DNA of 6,156 bases from NCBI GenBank assembly GCA_934394515.1, contig CAKRRU010000126.1, forward strand, positions 1 to 6,156, in the 5' to 3' direction. The translations under genes and the position numbers were made by a program. Shown here piece by piece: positions 1 to 6,011 of the stretch (position 1 is its first letter; every line of letters starts with the position of its first letter). A model generated the notes under the pieces. The model worked only from the letters and a program-made list of their open reading frames with translations, searched no databases and was not told where the DNA came from. The DNA is from an uncultured Acetatifactor sp. GTDB taxonomy: Bacteria; Bacillota; Clostridia; Lachnospirales; Lachnospiraceae.

Positions 1-49
1 ACCTTCCAGTGGCTTGTTTGCCATACAGAAAAACAGAGATTTTCGCCAT
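1..49 (-). CDS. Possible 5' end of a gene leaving the window (unrecognised)
   Basis: An ATG at 49 opens a minus-strand frame that stays open to the window edge. Only 16 residues are visible, beginning MAKISVFLYGKQ. I do not recognise the protein. A perfect extended -10 box (61-69) lies 11 bases upstream of the ATG. The sequence just before the start, GTGAT-TC-ATG, matches only the 3' part of the Shine-Dalgarno consensus. If both signals are real, the mRNA leader would be only about 4-5 bases, close to leaderless. Sixteen open codons are easily reached by chance, so this is a weak call that depends on sequence outside the window. Confidence 0.25.
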   Translation of the reverse strand, partial: MAKISVFLYGKQATGR

Positions 50-273
50 GAATCACTATGATTATAACAGGAATCCAATATTTTTTCTCTAAAATTATTC
101 GATTTCAAGCAATTTTTAAAGACACGGTGGAATTTGCCTGTGCACTGGAATTTAAAATTTCAAGTCAGCAGAAAAAGACAATTCATCTTGGGATTGGATA
201 AGATAGATATTATTGATATCAATCTTAATTTCTCAGTATCATTACCTTGTCCTTTGGACACTCCAAGACTACC
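50..273. other. AT-rich intergenic region, no supported gene
   Basis: This stretch separates the terminator of the rlmD unit from the possible gene at the left edge. The longest plus-strand frame examined (58-201, 47 codons from ATG) lacks a ribosome binding site and looks random. The region contains a perfect 12-base palindrome, ATTGATATCAAT (212-223), which could be an operator. About one such palindrome is expected by chance in a window of this size. No tRNA, CRISPR or insertion-sequence end was seen. Confidence 0.6.
61..69 (-). promoter_or_regulatory. Extended -10 promoter candidate
   Basis: Read on the minus strand this is TGTTATAAT, a perfect extended -10 element (TGn plus TATAAT). No recognisable -35 hexamer lies 16-18 bases upstream, which extended -10 promoters can tolerate. 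Transcription would start near base 54, pointing at the ATG at 49. The surroundings are AT-rich, so a chance match is possible. Confidence 0.35.
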
Positions 274-327
274 AAAAAAGACATCCCTTGACCCGTAATA
301 ATTACGGTTCAGGAATGTCCTTTTTTT
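274..327. terminator. Bidirectional intrinsic terminator after rlmD
   Basis: An imperfect stem of about 19-20 base pairs runs from GACAT at 280-284 to ATGTC at 315-319, with a very small AT loop around 300. It is flanked by six A residues (274-279) and seven T residues (321-327). On the minus strand the hairpin is followed by T6, so it would end transcripts coming from rlmD, whose stop codon is about 47 bases upstream. On the plus strand it is followed by T7, so it also works as a barrier to rightward transcription. The near-complete symmetry and both U-tracts make this a strong call. Confidence 0.88.
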
Positions 328-373
328 CGCTGCTTAGCAGTAAAATAGACTCACGATACAACTTATCCACAAT

Positions 374-2143
374 CTATACAATTCCAAAATGCTTAAACGC
401 CTGCATAATCGCTTCTTCCTTCTCCGGTGTACATTGTGACTGTCTCGCATTCTCTGACTTAGGCAGATTAAAATTCTCTCCCACGTCCAGTCCGCATTTC
501 TTCTTAATCTGTGCAATATACAGCGAAGAAACCTTAAGTCCAGTCTGTTCGAGTACATAAGCCTTTATCTGCTCGTAAGTTGCTTTTCCCTTGAACTCTG
601 ATAAGTCCATATCCTCCAACGAGAAGTCAACCTTCACTTTCCTACTGTCGACCATTCCCTTGGAAAGTAAGACAACCGTCTCACAATGTACGGTCATCCC
701 AAACTGATCCACCCCCCGGATCTTCTGAATTTCATACCCACCATCACAGAGAGTCTTCAAATCTCGCGCAAGGGTAGCGGAGTCGCAGCTGACGTATACG
801 ATGCGTTCCGGCTGCATGCGGAGCATGGTGTTCAGGCAGGCATCGTCGCAGCCTTTCCTGGGTGGATCGACGACGATGACATCCGGATGCAGCATCTCAT
901 CGGAAGCAGACTCCTTCGTTGCCTTGTCGTAGAATTCCGGTAATACTTCTTCTGCTTTGCCGACGAAAAATTCCGCATTTTCTATATGGTTTCTCTTGGC
1001 ATTTTCTCTGGCATCGTCGATAGCCTGGGGGATAATCTCCACGCCGCACACCTTTTTTGCCTTGCCTGCCAGGAAAAGTGAGATCGTTCCGATACCGCAG
1101 TAGAGATCCCACACGGTTTCTTTTCCGGTGAGTCCGGCATATTCCAGTGCCAGGCTGTAAAGCTTCTCGGTCTGTACGGGATTCACCTGATAGAAGGAGA
1201 GGGGCGAGATTTTGAAGGTCAGTGCATCTCCGGTATAGGGATAATTCTCTTCCTGCATATTTCTTACATGAATCGTATCCTCTATGGTATTTTCACCCCA
1301 GAGATTATGAATCTCGGTCCCCATGATCACATTGGTTTTTTCGGTATTAATGCTGACTGATACACTCGTCATGCCTTTGATTTCTGCCAGTGCCGCAAGT
1401 AATTCTCCCTGATTCGGCAGAAATTCATTATTGTTCTTCTGTATTCCGGTTGAAGGGTATGACATTTTTGTCATTTTCTTATTAATGACCAGGCATACCA
1501 TCAACTGTCCACTGGTGAAACCTTTTCGGATCAGCACATGACGTACCAGACCCTTGCCGGTAACTTCATCATAGGCGGTAACTTTATTTTTCTTCATATA
1601 CAAAAGAATCGTCTCCAGGATCTGCTGATTCTCCGCCGCCCCAAGGGCGCAGTCCGTATTGGGAATGATCGTATGGGTGCGTCCGGCATAGAAACCGGTG
1701 ATGACATTACCATCTCTGTCAGTTCCTATGGGGTACTGTGCTTTATTACGATAGTGGAAGGGTTCCTCCATGCCTACGATGGGTTCCATTCGCTCATCAA
1801 TATATTCCGCATCGAATCCACCGATCCGAATCAGATTATTGCGGATCTTCTGCTGCTTGAAATGCAGCTGTTCGGAATAGGAGAGTGCCTGCAGCTGGCA
1901 GCCGCCACACTGTCTGTGGTATGCGCATTTCGATTCTACACGAAAAGGAGAAGGCTGTAACACCTTCTCTAATCTGGCATACGCATAGTGCTTTTTGCTT
2001 TTTATGATCTTGGCTTCCACCCGGTCGCCGATGACGGCATCTTTGATAAAGAGGGTAAAACCGTCTACCTTGCCGATTCCCTCTCCGTCACTTCCCATAT
2101 CCTCTATGGTCACCGTTACATGATCGTTTTTCTTATATTCCAT
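374..2143 (-). CDS. rlmD: 23S rRNA (uracil-5-)-methyltransferase, RlmD/RlmCD type, with C-terminal extension
   Basis: This SAM-dependent enzyme makes 5-methyluridine in 23S rRNA. The family targets U1939 (RlmD), or both U747 and U1939 in Bacillus RlmCD; which applies here cannot be read from sequence. The protein has 589 residues. A TRAM RNA-binding domain occupies about residues 2-62. The iron-sulfur cysteines C73, C79 and C82 (C-x5-C-x2-C) are joined by C165. The SAM-binding loop DLYCGIGTISL starts at D346, and DPPRKG at 426-431 is motif IV. The nucleophile is C453 in YVSCDSATLARD, and the likely general base is E488 in HCETVVLL. All key residues are intact. The family normally ends near residue 495; here about 93 more residues follow, plus an extra hydrophilic stretch near 222-246. 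The ATG at 2143 is preceded by GGAG at 5 bases. It is the last gene before the terminator at 274-327. Confidence 0.95.
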   Translation of the reverse strand: MEYKKNDHVTVTIEDMGSDGEGIGKVDGFTLFIKDAVIGDRVEAKIIKSKKHYAYARLEKVLQPSPFRVESKCAYHRQCGGCQLQALSYSEQLHFKQQKIRNNLIRIGGFDAEYIDERMEPIVGMEEPFHYRNKAQYPIGTDRDGNVITGFYAGRTHTIIPNTDCALGAAENQQILETILLYMKKNKVTAYDEVTGKGLVRHVLIRKGFTSGQLMVCLVINKKMTKMSYPSTGIQKNNNEFLPNQGELLAALAEIKGMTSVSVSINTEKTNVIMGTEIHNLWGENTIEDTIHVRNMQEENYPYTGDALTFKISPLSFYQVNPVQTEKLYSLALEYAGLTGKETVWDLYCGIGTISLFLAGKAKKVCGVEIIPQAIDDARENAKRNHIENAEFFVGKAEEVLPEFYDKATKESASDEMLHPDVIVVDPPRKGCDDACLNTMLRMQPERIVYVSCDSATLARDLKTLCDGGYEIQKIRGVDQFGMTVHCETVVLLSKGMVDSRKVKVDFSLEDMDLSEFKGKATYEQIKAYVLEQTGLKVSSLYIAQIKKKCGLDVGENFNLPKSENARQSQCTPEKEEAIMQAFKHFGIV

Positions 2144-2173
2144 ATAAACTCCAATGTGCAGACATTTTTCAAA

Positions 2174-2203
2174 GTAATCACGATGTAATTCTGAGATTAC
2201 ATC
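2174..2203 (-). promoter_or_regulatory. Leader of rlmD with two mutually exclusive stems
   Basis: In the 135 bases between the flavodiiron protein gene and rlmD there is a perfect 8-base-pair hairpin with a 6-base loop (2182-2189 with 2196-2203, GATGTAAT/ATTACATC). A competing 6-base-pair stem pairs 2174-2179 with 2195-2200 (GTAATC/GATTAC) and shares bases with it, so both cannot form together. No U-tract follows, so this is not a terminator. It could be an operator dyad or a switching leader upstream of the rlmD ribosome binding site. I found no convincing sigma-A promoter in this gap. Confidence 0.3.
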
Positions 2204-2278
2204 ACCACTTGATTTGTTTCTGCGGTAACATATTTTTGCTCCATACTGTTAAGCGAAAAAGCTTACGCAATAACCGTT

Positions 2279-3442
2279 CTACAGCTCCTCTGCCAGCTTC
2301 TTAATCTCTTCTCTGTTCTGCGCATTCATTGCAGACTTGATGCTTACTGTCGTCTCCGCAAAGGTAAGATTCTTGCTCTTTTCAAACATTCCGAGGATCA
2401 GTTTCCCGGCCATAGGCGCCCAGGTACCGTTCTCAACGATCGCGACCTTACGGTTCTGATAATTACGCTCGGTCAGTCCTTCGATAAAGCTGCGCATACA
2501 AGGGAACAGATCACCGTTATAGGTAATGCCTGCCAGCACCAGTCTGTCGTAACGGAAGGCATCGGCAATCGCTTTTGCCTTGTCACATCTCGCCAGATCG
2601 TATAGGACGGTCTTTTGTCCTTTTTCCTGCAATACATCCGCGAGATATTCTGCCGCATTTCTGGTATTTCCGTAGACAGATGCATAGGCAATCACCACAC
2701 CGGATTCCTCCGGCTGATAGGAAGACCACTTATTATATTTGTCCAGATAAAATCCCAAATTCTCTGTGAGTACAGGACCGTGCAGAGAGCAGATTTTCTG
2801 AATGTCCAGTCCTGCTGCCTTTTTTAATACAGCCTGTACCTGCGGACCATATTTGCCGACGATACCGATATAATAGCGACGGGCTTCGTCCGTCCACTCT
2901 TCTTCCACATCCAGAGCTCCGAATTTACCGAATCCGTCTGCTGCAAACAGTATTTTCTCCGTGGCCTCATAAGTCATCATAACTTCCGGCCAGTGCACCA
3001 TGGGCGCATAGACGAAATGCAGGCTGTGCTGTCCCAGCTCCAGAACACCGTCATTTGCCGCAACTATCCGCTGCTCCGCAGGCAATCCCTGTCCGGCAAA
3101 AAACTCCGGGAAAAACTGTTCCATGAACTGAAATCCCTTGGCTGTAGACACGACTGTGGTATTCGGATATTTTTTCAGGAAAGCCGGAATACTGGCGGAA
3201 TGATCAGGCTCCATATGCTGTATAACAAGATAATCCGGCATTTTTCCGGAAAGTACCTGCTCCACGTTGTTCAGCCATTCCTCAGTAAAAAATCCATCCA
3301 CCGTGTCCATAACTGCAATTTTTTCATCCAGGATCACATAAGAATTATAGGCCATTCCATTCGGCACTTTGTATTGTCCCTCAAACAGATCCACCTGATG
3401 ATCGTTTACACCTACGTATTTTACACATGCACTGATTTCCAT
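2279..3442 (-). CDS. fprA: Class A flavodiiron protein (FprA-type A flavoprotein)
   Basis: This is a soluble cytoplasmic O2 and/or NO reductase: it passes electrons from reduced FMN to a non-haem diiron centre, usually fed by rubredoxin, NADH:rubredoxin reductase or F420H2 in anaerobes. The N-terminal half (about 1-245) is a metallo-beta-lactamase-like domain. It carries the expected diiron ligands: H76, E78, D80 and H81 in QHMEPDHS, H150 in VHWPE, D169 in AADGFG, and H221 in SLHGP. The C-terminal half (about 248-387) is a flavodoxin domain with the FMN phosphate loop ASVYGNT at 254-260 and further flavin-contact segments AGITYNGD and VENGTWAP. At 387 residues it has the simple class A length, with no fused rubredoxin or reductase. 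The ATG at 3442 has AGAGAGG six bases upstream. No rubredoxin gene is in the window, so its electron donor is unknown. The enzyme probably protects this anaerobe from oxygen; the O2 versus NO preference cannot be told from sequence. Confidence 0.95.
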   Translation of the reverse strand: MEISACVKYVGVNDHQVDLFEGQYKVPNGMAYNSYVILDEKIAVMDTVDGFFTEEWLNNVEQVLSGKMPDYLVIQHMEPDHSASIPAFLKKYPNTTVVSTAKGFQFMEQFFPEFFAGQGLPAEQRIVAANDGVLELGQHSLHFVYAPMVHWPEVMMTYEATEKILFAADGFGKFGALDVEEEWTDEARRYYIGIVGKYGPQVQAVLKKAAGLDIQKICSLHGPVLTENLGFYLDKYNKWSSYQPEESGVVIAYASVYGNTRNAAEYLADVLQEKGQKTVLYDLARCDKAKAIADAFRYDRLVLAGITYNGDLFPCMRSFIEGLTERNYQNRKVAIVENGTWAPMAGKLILGMFEKSKNLTFAETTVSIKSAMNAQNREEIKKLAEEL

Positions 3443-3482
3443 ATATTTCCTCTCTTTCCATCAATCCCGTTAACTTCTTTCT

Positions 3483-3494
3483 AACGATATCGTT
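3483..3494. promoter_or_regulatory. 12-base palindrome in the flavodiiron gene leader
   Basis: AACGATATCGTT is a perfect 12-base palindrome about 40 bases upstream of the flavodiiron protein start. A second inverted pair, CGTTA/TAACG on the minus strand, overlaps it. Position and symmetry would suit a repressor or activator operator. I see no good -10/-35 pair in this 117-base gap, and I do not recognise it as a Rex, Fur or PerR site. Palindromes of this length occur by chance about once or twice in a window of this size. Confidence 0.25.
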
Positions 3495-3559
3495 CCATCT
3501 TTCTCACAAATGTGCTTTGCCAAATTTCTAAATCATTTCTGCGAAAATTTCATCAGTTC

Positions 3560-4507
3560 TTACTCCATCTTGGTAGCACGCAGATTGGATTCGAACAATT
3601 TGTTGTAACCCAGCCATCCGCTGTTTTCACTGTTATTTTCCAGGATTTCCTTAAAGGTCTCCATCTTGGCATCGGTATCATCCGCATAATTCAACGCCAC
3701 CGCCTCGATCAGTGCGGGCACCTTGGGAGAGCCGTATTCCAGCTTACCGTGATGTGCCAGAATGCAATGCTGTAATTCTGCCAGCAGACTATGAGGGAAT
3801 CCACTGATTTTAGCCGCTCGCTCACCGACCATCTGTGCGCCCATAACAATATGACCCAACAACTGTCCGTCATCCGTATAATCATTCACCGGAAACGCGG
3901 AAATCTCCTTTACTTTTCCGATATCGTGACACATAGCCGCAGTCAGAAGGAGGTCTCTCTGCAAAATAGGATATGCGGTGCAATAATAATCACATAATTT
4001 TGTAACGCCTAAGGTATGCTCTAAAAGTCCGCCCACGAAACCGTGGTGTACCGTCTTTGCCGCGGAAGAGTTACAGAACTTCTTCGCAAAATCAGCATCC
4101 TCCACAAAGAGATTCTGTAATAACTGATGCAGATAAGTATTCTGAATACTGCCGATCAGTGTTTTCATCTCATTATACATCACATTAATATCCTTAGAAC
4201 TTACCGGCAGATAATCTGAAGGGTTATATTCCCCTTCCCTGCAGACACGGATACGTTTTACGCTGATCTGCAGCTGTCCCTGGAAATTCGTCACATCGCC
4301 GTATACCTCTATGTAATCCAGATCATCGTAATCACCGATGCCCGGGTTATTCGGCTCCCATACTTTGGCATCGATAGTTCCCGTCTTGTCCTGCAGGATC
4401 ACGCTTTCGTAGGGCTTTCCGTTTTTGGTCACGGCCTCCTGTTTATGTTTGCACAGATAGATGTCAAATACTCTGTCGCCTTCTTTTAATTCCTTGATAA
4501 ATTTCAT
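3560..4507 (-). CDS. yhaM: YhaM-type 3'-5' exoribonuclease (OB-fold plus HD domain)
   Basis: YhaM-family proteins (Cbf1 in streptococci) are Mn2+-dependent 3'-to-5' exonucleases acting on RNA and single-stranded DNA in the cytoplasm. They are involved in trimming transcript ends. With the start at 4507 the protein has 315 residues, matching Bacillus YhaM at about 314. An OB-fold nucleic-acid-binding domain spans about 8-95 (NGKPYESVILQDKTGTIDAK is its conserved core). An HD phosphohydrolase domain follows, with H164 (GGLLEHTL), H194-D195 (CHDIGK), H219, H252/H253 (LAHHGKLEYGSP) and D276 as probable metal ligands. All are present. A longer reading from TTG at 4519 adds four residues but leaves only one base after the Shine-Dalgarno AGAAAGG. 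The ATG at 4507 is therefore preferred, although its 13-base spacing is long. The gene begins 26 bases after the HtrA-like gene, so the two are almost certainly co-transcribed. Confidence 0.93.
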   Translation of the reverse strand: MKFIKELKEGDRVFDIYLCKHKQEAVTKNGKPYESVILQDKTGTIDAKVWEPNNPGIGDYDDLDYIEVYGDVTNFQGQLQISVKRIRVCREGEYNPSDYLPVSSKDINVMYNEMKTLIGSIQNTYLHQLLQNLFVEDADFAKKFCNSSAAKTVHHGFVGGLLEHTLGVTKLCDYYCTAYPILQRDLLLTAAMCHDIGKVKEISAFPVNDYTDDGQLLGHIVMGAQMVGERAAKISGFPHSLLAELQHCILAHHGKLEYGSPKVPALIEAVALNYADDTDAKMETFKEILENNSENSGWLGYNKLFESNLRATKME

Positions 4508-4520
4508 GTTGTTATCCAAA

Positions 4521-4527
4521 CCTTTCT
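4521..4527 (-). promoter_or_regulatory. Ribosome binding site of yhaM (decides the start)
   Basis: On the minus strand this reads AGAAAGG. It sits 1 base from the TTG at 4519 and 13 bases from the ATG at 4507. The first distance is too short for initiation and the second is on the long side, so ATG is favoured without certainty. The site lies within the 26-base gap after the stop codon of the upstream gene, which suggests some translational coupling. Confidence 0.5.
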
Positions 4528-4533
4528 GTCAAT

Positions 4534-5892
4534 CTATTTCAACACCGTCAAAGTGATATTGAATTTCATTTCTTTATAATCCTGCTGTGACTGCCGCATA
4601 ATCGTCAGTTCCACGCTGTCATCCGGCTTCATGCTCAATAGAGAATTCGTGTATTCATCAAAGCTTACGATCGTACGCTCTCCGAATTTCGTCACCACGT
4701 CTCCCTGCTGGATCCCTGCCAGCATCGCGGGAGAATCCATTTCCACTTCCGTGACATACGCACCGTAAGGAACCCCCAGTTCACTGTTGGCTTCCTCCGT
4801 GACGTCCACGCCCTTCAGTCCCAGATATGCAAATTTTTCACCGTTTGACATCTTTTCGATATGGCGTTTCAATTCTGTGATACCGTAGGCACACACCATA
4901 TTTTTCATATCTGTGGCAGATTTACCGTTCGTAATGATACCGATGACCTGTCCCTGGAGATTGAACAATACACCACCTGCATTCTGGCTTCCCACGATAT
5001 TTGTCTGCAGAATCCGGTAAGTAGTATCTGATGCTGCAAATTCACCGGCGGAAGATGTAATGATACCGTAACCTATCGAACCGTTTGTCCCCATCGGGCG
5101 TCCAAGTGCCACGACCGGCAGTCCGGCGATATCTTTGATATTCGAAGAACCTAACGTTGCAATCGTGATATCATTTTTCAGGAAATTCTCCTGCAACGTA
5201 TCCAGCTCCACAGCAATCACCGCCAGACCGGTAGTCTCATCTTTTTCCTTCAAAGCAGCGTGCACCTGCGTACCCTCGTTAAACATGACGATAATGTCAT
5301 CTGCCTGTTTTACCGGAGAATAATCCGTCAGGATCAGTAACTGCTTTCCGTTTTGTGCGATAATCAGACCGGAAGACTGATTCTTATTCTCGTTTACGTT
5401 ATTGAACCAGTCCACGTCAGATGACACACCTGTCACAGTGACCATGGAGCGGTTCATCTCTGCCACATATTGAGAAAGTGCGTTGTAAATCTGCTTATAA
5501 TTATCCAGATCCAATATGATTCCGGATAAAAGCTCACGAAGCTGCTCCGGCTCTATCACTGCATCATTTTCGGAAGGCAGCTGGCTGTTCTGATTTTCCT
5601 GCTGCATATTCTCCGCAAGCATCTGCTCCGGAGACATCTCATCCTGATCCTCGGGGAATACCACCACCTGCGGATCCTCTTCCGGATACAGCCAGTTGCT
5701 GATCACCGGCTCCAGCACCAGAAACGTAAAGCATGCCACCAGTCCGAAGATCACTGCCATACAAGCCGTGATCAGCGTCCTGCGCAATAACTTCTTCTTA
5801 TTTACCGGTCGATCCTTGATCTTTTCTATCATAAAATTGTTTCCGGAAGTGTCTTTCTGTTCCGTCTGCTTATTTTCCTGTGAATCCGCCAT
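4534..5892 (-). CDS. Membrane-anchored HtrA-like protein with degenerate trypsin domain and PDZ domain (probable pseudoprotease)
   Basis: The 452-residue protein has the layout of DegP/HtrA-type surface proteases. A charged cytoplasmic N-terminus is followed by one membrane segment at about 39-63 (TLITACMAVIFGLVACF...). Next comes an acidic, Gln/Asn-rich linker at about 70-117, a trypsin-like domain at about 150-330, and a C-terminal PDZ domain at about 355-447 (YLGLKGVDV, AYVTEVEMDSPAMLAGIQQGDVV). The bulk should face outside the membrane. The three catalytic positions are all changed. The His of LTNNHVV is Ser192 in LTDYSPV, the Asp of DxxTDLAV is Gly222 in DETTGLAV, and the Ser of GNSGGPL is Ala305 in QNAGGVL. 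The fold appears intact and uninterrupted, so it is not a broken gene; proteolysis is unlikely, and a sensing, chaperone or scaffold role through PDZ is my inference. The ATG at 5892 is chosen because of a perfect AGGAGG; a longer TTG reading from 5961 would translate the promoter itself. Confidence 0.9.
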   Translation of the reverse strand: MADSQENKQTEQKDTSGNNFMIEKIKDRPVNKKKLLRRTLITACMAVIFGLVACFTFLVLEPVISNWLYPEEDPQVVVFPEDQDEMSPEQMLAENMQQENQNSQLPSENDAVIEPEQLRELLSGIILDLDNYKQIYNALSQYVAEMNRSMVTVTGVSSDVDWFNNVNENKNQSSGLIIAQNGKQLLILTDYSPVKQADDIIVMFNEGTQVHAALKEKDETTGLAVIAVELDTLQENFLKNDITIATLGSSNIKDIAGLPVVALGRPMGTNGSIGYGIITSSAGEFAASDTTYRILQTNIVGSQNAGGVLFNLQGQVIGIITNGKSATDMKNMVCAYGITELKRHIEKMSNGEKFAYLGLKGVDVTEEANSELGVPYGAYVTEVEMDSPAMLAGIQQGDVVTKFGERTIVSFDEYTNSLLSMKPDDSVELTIMRQSQQDYKEMKFNITLTVLK

Positions 5893-5899
5893 AAATATG

Positions 5900-5905
5900 C
5901 CTCCT
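5900..5905 (-). promoter_or_regulatory. Consensus Shine-Dalgarno of the HtrA-like gene
   Basis: The minus strand reads AGGAGG, seven bases before the ATG at 5892. This perfect site fixes the start and excludes the 23-codon-longer reading that begins with TTG at 5961. Confidence 0.9.
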
Positions 5906-5952
5906 CTGCTGCCTACAGAACCACCGGCCACTTTTAGGACTCTAATAATCCA

Positions 5953-5981
5953 ATTATACAAAACTGTACCAAAAAACGCAA
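5953..5981 (-). promoter_or_regulatory. Sigma-A-type promoter for the minus-strand operon
   Basis: On the minus strand a perfect TATAAT (5953-5958) is preceded at exactly 17 bases by TTGCGT (5976-5981), which shares the important TTG of the -35 consensus. Transcription would begin near 5946, giving a leader of about 54 bases before the ATG of the HtrA-like gene. It is the best promoter found for the four-gene unit. Confidence 0.7.
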
Positions 5982-6011
5982 CTCAATGGTATAATGTGAA
6001 TTAGCATTGAG
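5982..6011. repeat. Inverted repeat bracketing the plus-strand -10 box
   Basis: CTCAATG at 5982-5988 and CATTGAG at 6005-6011 form a perfect 7-base inverted repeat with a 16-base interval that contains TATAAT. A dyad surrounding a promoter core suggests a regulator binding site. It could also be the outer edge of the structured element to the right. Confidence 0.35.
5987..5995 (+). promoter_or_regulatory. Divergent extended -10 promoter, plus strand
   Basis: TGGTATAAT is a perfect extended -10 element reading rightwards. The hexamer 17 bases upstream (TACCAA, 5967-5972) is poor, so activity would depend on the extended -10. The start would be near 6002, a few bases before the hairpin-rich stretch. 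It is back to back with the minus-strand promoter, and its upstream half lies within that promoter's spacer. Confidence 0.5.

Noticed and set aside
58..201. Plus-strand 47-codon frame starting at ATG 58
   Set aside because: No ribosome binding site, low-complexity AT-driven composition and no recognisable protein; it also overlaps the minus-strand promoter candidate.
205..223. Fur-box-like sequence around the 212-223 palindrome
   Set aside because: Only about 11 of 19 positions agree with the classic Fur consensus, and the nearest possible start codon is about 160 bases away.
363..371. Perfect DnaA box TTATCCACA next to the rlmD stop codon
   Set aside because: It is a single copy, with no cluster of boxes, no AT-rich unwinding element and no dnaA/dnaN nearby. 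It may titrate DnaA or be chance; it is not evidence of an origin.
213..560. 115-codon plus-strand frame crossing the terminator and the rlmD 3' end
   Set aside because: It runs through the strong terminator hairpin and lies antisense to a well-supported gene, with no ribosome binding site or recognisable product.
2250..2265. Small TAAGC/GCTTA hairpin after the flavodiiron gene as a terminator
   Set aside because: The stem has only about five base pairs and no U-tract follows on the minus strand, so read-through into rlmD is more likely.
4508..4519. Four-residue N-terminal extension of YhaM from a TTG start
   Set aside because: The Shine-Dalgarno would be one base from TTG, and relatives begin with a short M-x-x-I-x-x-L segment that fits the ATG at 4507.
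5893..5961. 23-residue N-terminal extension of the HtrA-like protein from TTG 5961
   Set aside because: It would translate the -10 box and the untranslated leader, and it ignores the perfect AGGAGG placed for the ATG at 5892.
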